Source: Lachnoclostridium sp. UBA3262
Lineage (GTDB): Bacteria > Bacillota > Clostridia > Lachnospirales > Lachnospiraceae
Assembly (NCBI GenBank): GCA_002362575.1
Contig: DEUM01000011.1
Coordinates: 1 to 41,940, forward strand
Direction: 5' to 3'
DNA length: 41,940 nucleotides
Below, one piece after another: positions 39,744-41,940 of the stretch. Each line of letters opens with the position of its first letter. Position 1 is the first letter of the stretch. The translations under genes and the position numbers were made by a program. The notes beneath the pieces were generated by a model. It saw only the letters and a list, made by a program, of their open reading frames with translations, was not told where the DNA came from and did not search any database.

Positions 39744-41597
39744 TCAATTTGTACTCCCGGCTGCGTTCTTTTCATTTCTCTTGGCACGATAGCGCTCGGT
39801 GCCATCCAGTATTTTCTTGCGGATGCGGAGATTTTCCGGCGTAACTTCGAGAAGCTCATCTGTGTCAATGTAATCAAGTGCCTGCTCTAAGCTTAATTCC
39901 CTTTTCGGAGTCAGCCGGAGGGCCTCGTCCGCGCCGGAAGAACGTGTGTTAGTCAGATTCTTTTTCTTACACACATTGACCTCAATATCGTCAGATTTGG
40001 CATGCTCGCCGACAATCATGCCGCCGTATACTTTTTCACCCGGACCGACAAAAAGTGTTCCACGTTCCTGTGCATTGAAAAGACCATAGGTTATCGTCTC
40101 ACCGGCTTCAAAGGCAATCAGAGAGCCTTGCTTGCGGTAAGGGATGTCTCCCTTGTACGGTCCATACCCGGCAAACTCGGTGTTGATAACGCCATTTCCT
40201 TTTGTGTCGGTCATAAACTCGCCGCGGTATCCAATCAATCCCCGTGAAGGAATAATGAACTCAAGCCTGCTCGTACCGGCATTGAGCGGCGTCATACCCT
40301 GAAGTTCACCCTTTCTCTGGCTTAGGCGGTCGATAACCGTTCCGGTAAATTCCTCCGGAACATCTACATAGGCGCGTTCCATCGGCTCTAATGTTTTTCC
40401 GTTTTCGTCCTCTTTATATAATACCTCGGCTTTGCTGACCGCAAATTCATAGCCTTCACGGCGCATATTTTCGATTAGTACGGACAGGTGGAGTTCGCCA
40501 CGGCCGGAAACCTTAAATGCTTCCGTTGTTTCGGTGTCCTCTACACGAAGGGAAACGTCGGTATTCAGCATGCGGTAAAGACGGTCGCGCAGATGACGGG
40601 AAGTAACGTATTTTCCCTCTTGTCCGGCAAGCGGGCTGTCATTTACCATAAAGTGCATGGCAATCGTTGGTTCCGAAATTTTTTGAAAAGGAATTGCCTT
40701 TGGATTTTCCGGACTGCACAGAGTATCCCCGATGTGGATATCGGATATGCCGGAGATGGCTACAATCGAGCCAATGCTTGCCTCCTCTATTTCGACGCGG
40801 TTCAAACCTTCAAACTCGTATAATTTGGAAATCTTAACCCGTTCACATTTCTCACTGTCGTGATGATTGACGATGACAGCTTCCTGATTTACTTTAATTG
40901 TACCGTTGTCTACCTTTCCAATGCCAATCCGTCCAATGTATTCGTTGTAATCGATTGTGCTGATAAGCACTTGGGTGTCCGCCTCCGGATCTCCTTCCGG
41001 CGCCGGTATATAGTCGACAATGGCATCAAAAAGCGGTTTCATGTCCTTCCCTTTGTCCGCCATATCCCGTTTTGCGGTTCCTTCTTTGGCAGAGGCAAAA
41101 ATGAACGGACAGTCCAACTGCTCCTCATCGGCATCCAAGTCAATGAATAATTCCAGTATTTCATCAACGACCTCCTCCGGTCTTGCCTCCGGACGGTCAA
41201 TCTTGTTGACACAGACGACAACAGGCAGAGAAAGCTCCAATGCTTTTTTTAACACAAATTTTGTCTGCGGCATGGCTCCTTCGAAAGCATCTACTACCAG
41301 AATGACGCCATTTACCATTTTTAATACACGCTCTACTTCACCGCCGAAATCAGCATGTCCCGGCGTATCTATAATGTTGATTTTTATATCGTTGTAAGTG
41401 ATAGCGGTGTTTTTCGATAAAATTGTAATGCCGCGCTCCCTTTCAATATCGTCAGAGTCCATAACTCGCTCCCGGACCTCTTGATTAGCACGGAACACAC
41501 CACTTTGCTTTAAAAGTTCATCGACCAGAGTTGTTTTACCGTGGTCTACATGGGCAATAATTGCGATATTTCGTATATCCTCGCGTTTGGTTTTCAT
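39744..41597 (-). CDS. typA: Ribosome-associated GTPase TypA/BipA
   Basis: Translational GTPase of the EF-G family, 617 residues from the ATG at 41597, close to the usual 605-615. It has the G1 motif IAHVDHGKTT, RERGITI, DTPGHADFGG, VNKID and the TypA-typical C-terminal region GYRGEFMTDTKGNGV with the VCKKKNLTNTRSSG stretch. TypA helps 50S subunit assembly and growth at low temperature or under stress. The frame is open 40 codons further upstream, but those lie across its own promoter and do not resemble TypA. GGAGGAATC lies about 11 bases before the start, slightly far. A typical core gene, marking the end of the surface-polymer region. Confidence 0.97.
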   Translation of the reverse strand: MKTKREDIRNIAIIAHVDHGKTTLVDELLKQSGVFRANQEVRERVMDSDDIERERGITILSKNTAITYNDIKINIIDTPGHADFGGEVERVLKMVNGVILVVDAFEGAMPQTKFVLKKALELSLPVVVCVNKIDRPEARPEEVVDEILELFIDLDADEEQLDCPFIFASAKEGTAKRDMADKGKDMKPLFDAIVDYIPAPEGDPEADTQVLISTIDYNEYIGRIGIGKVDNGTIKVNQEAVIVNHHDSEKCERVKISKLYEFEGLNRVEIEEASIGSIVAISGISDIHIGDTLCSPENPKAIPFQKISEPTIAMHFMVNDSPLAGQEGKYVTSRHLRDRLYRMLNTDVSLRVEDTETTEAFKVSGRGELHLSVLIENMRREGYEFAVSKAEVLYKEDENGKTLEPMERAYVDVPEEFTGTVIDRLSQRKGELQGMTPLNAGTSRLEFIIPSRGLIGYRGEFMTDTKGNGVINTEFAGYGPYKGDIPYRKQGSLIAFEAGETITYGLFNAQERGTLFVGPGEKVYGGMIVGEHAKSDDIEVNVCKKKNLTNTRSSGADEALRLTPKRELSLEQALDYIDTDELLEVTPENLRIRKKILDGTERYRAKRNEKNAAGSTN

Positions 41598-41634
41598 AAT
41601 TATTTGATTCCTCCATTCTTTCAAACAAATCCCA

Positions 41635-41663
41635 ATTATAGCACGGTTTGGTGGAGATGGCAA
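41635..41663 (-). promoter_or_regulatory. Promoter of typA
   Basis: Read leftward: TTGCCA (41663-41658), a 17-base spacer, and consensus TATAAT (41640-41635). The leader to the ATG at 41597 is about 30 bases. Confidence 0.82.
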
Positions 41664-41940
41664 GCAGTGAGGGATTTTTGTGGGGGTTCCGTATTTCAGA
41701 GGAAGTTCGCCGTGCATGGGCGCTCGCCGCCCCTTTGCGGTTATGCGGCGGATATCCTACCGTTTCCTGCTGGGATATCACTCCCGACGAAAAATAAATT
41801 GTTTCCTTCGTTTGCAAAAACATTCTGCCGCCCTTCGCCAAACTCGTTGTCTGCATTGTCGCTTGTCATGCCTTTTGGCAGCGTTGCCGCCCGCCGGTCC
41901 TTATGCACCACCTCAGTTACTGATTACTGCGGGCAGCACC
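41664..41940. other. Gene-free right edge upstream of typA, more GC-rich, with a hairpin and a short open frame
   Basis: No recognisable gene. The segment is visibly richer in G and C than the genes around it. It holds an inverted repeat CGCCGC/GCGGCG at 41725-41730 and 41745-41750. A leftward open frame runs from an ATG at 41869 to a TAA at 41741 (42 codons), and stays open further upstream of that ATG. The frame has no proper ribosome binding site (AAAGG sits directly against the ATG). It could be a non-coding repeat unit, the remains of a gene, or a structured leader of something beyond the window. Confidence 0.4.

Noticed and set aside
41598..41717. 40-codon N-terminal extension of TypA
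   Set aside because: It crosses the TATAAT/TTGCCA promoter, and TypA homology begins at the ATG at 41597.
1..41940. Mobile elements, CRISPR, tRNA or rRNA genes
   Set aside because: No transposase or integrase motifs, no regularly spaced repeats, and no tRNA or rRNA-like sequence were noticed on reading both strands.

Overview
The window looks like a chromosomal segment from a low-GC Gram-positive anaerobe of the Clostridia, most likely Lachnospiraceae-like. This rests on AT-rich codon use, strong GGAGG-type ribosome binding sites, TTGACA/TATAAT promoters with 17 bp spacers, and teichoic-acid-type chemistry. Almost all of it is a cell-surface polysaccharide / wall glycopolymer locus. The right end (TypA GTPase plus a DUF2156 protein) looks like ordinary core genome. 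I saw no tRNA, rRNA, CRISPR array, transposase or phage gene.

Layout. 1-3208 (+): TagG/TagH-type ABC exporter, TagD (CDP-glycerol synthesis) and a TagB/TagF-type glycerophosphotransferase. 3280-4791 (+): an LCP enzyme with its own promoter. 4907-9395 (+): DegT aminotransferase, undecaprenyl-phosphate sugar phosphotransferase, Wzy/WaaL-type membrane protein and acyltransferase. 9491-12478 (+): DUF6056-like membrane glycosyltransferase, GtrB and GtrA, behind a separate promoter. 12627-17955 (+): a secreted Big2/PIG-L deacetylase, a second acyltransferase, and a GT2 plus large membrane protein pair. 18041-25937 (+): a TagF-GT4 fusion, its degenerate paralogue, TarI, TarJ and a HipA-like kinase. 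25976-30157 (-): KdsC-like phosphatase, DRE-TIM aldolase, KdsB-like CMP-sugar synthetase and a TagF-N/DUF115 fusion. 30298-31704 (+): GT2 and a hot-dog thioesterase. 31732-33343 (-): XRE regulator and GT2-GtrA fusion. 33473-36311 (+): ExoA-like GT2 and two tandem LicD proteins. 36335-36616 (-): small unknown protein. 36779-38773 (+): CapD/PglF-type nucleotide-sugar dehydratase. 38797-41597 (-): DUF2156 protein and TypA.

How it fits together (inference). TagD and TarIJ supply CDP-glycerol and CDP-ribitol. TagB/F-type and perhaps LicD enzymes use them. The dehydratase, aminotransferase and sugar phosphotransferase would make and load an amino-deoxy sugar on undecaprenyl phosphate. GtrB/GtrA/GT-C sets would decorate the polymer outside the membrane. 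Acyltransferases and the PIG-L enzyme would modify it, TagGH exports, and LCP attaches product to peptidoglycan. The most unusual part is the minus-strand cassette at 25976-30157. It has the activation, phosphatase and possible transfer steps of a Kdo-like 3-deoxy-ulosonic acid pathway, but an HMGL-type aldolase stands where KdsA would be expected, in an apparently Gram-positive host.
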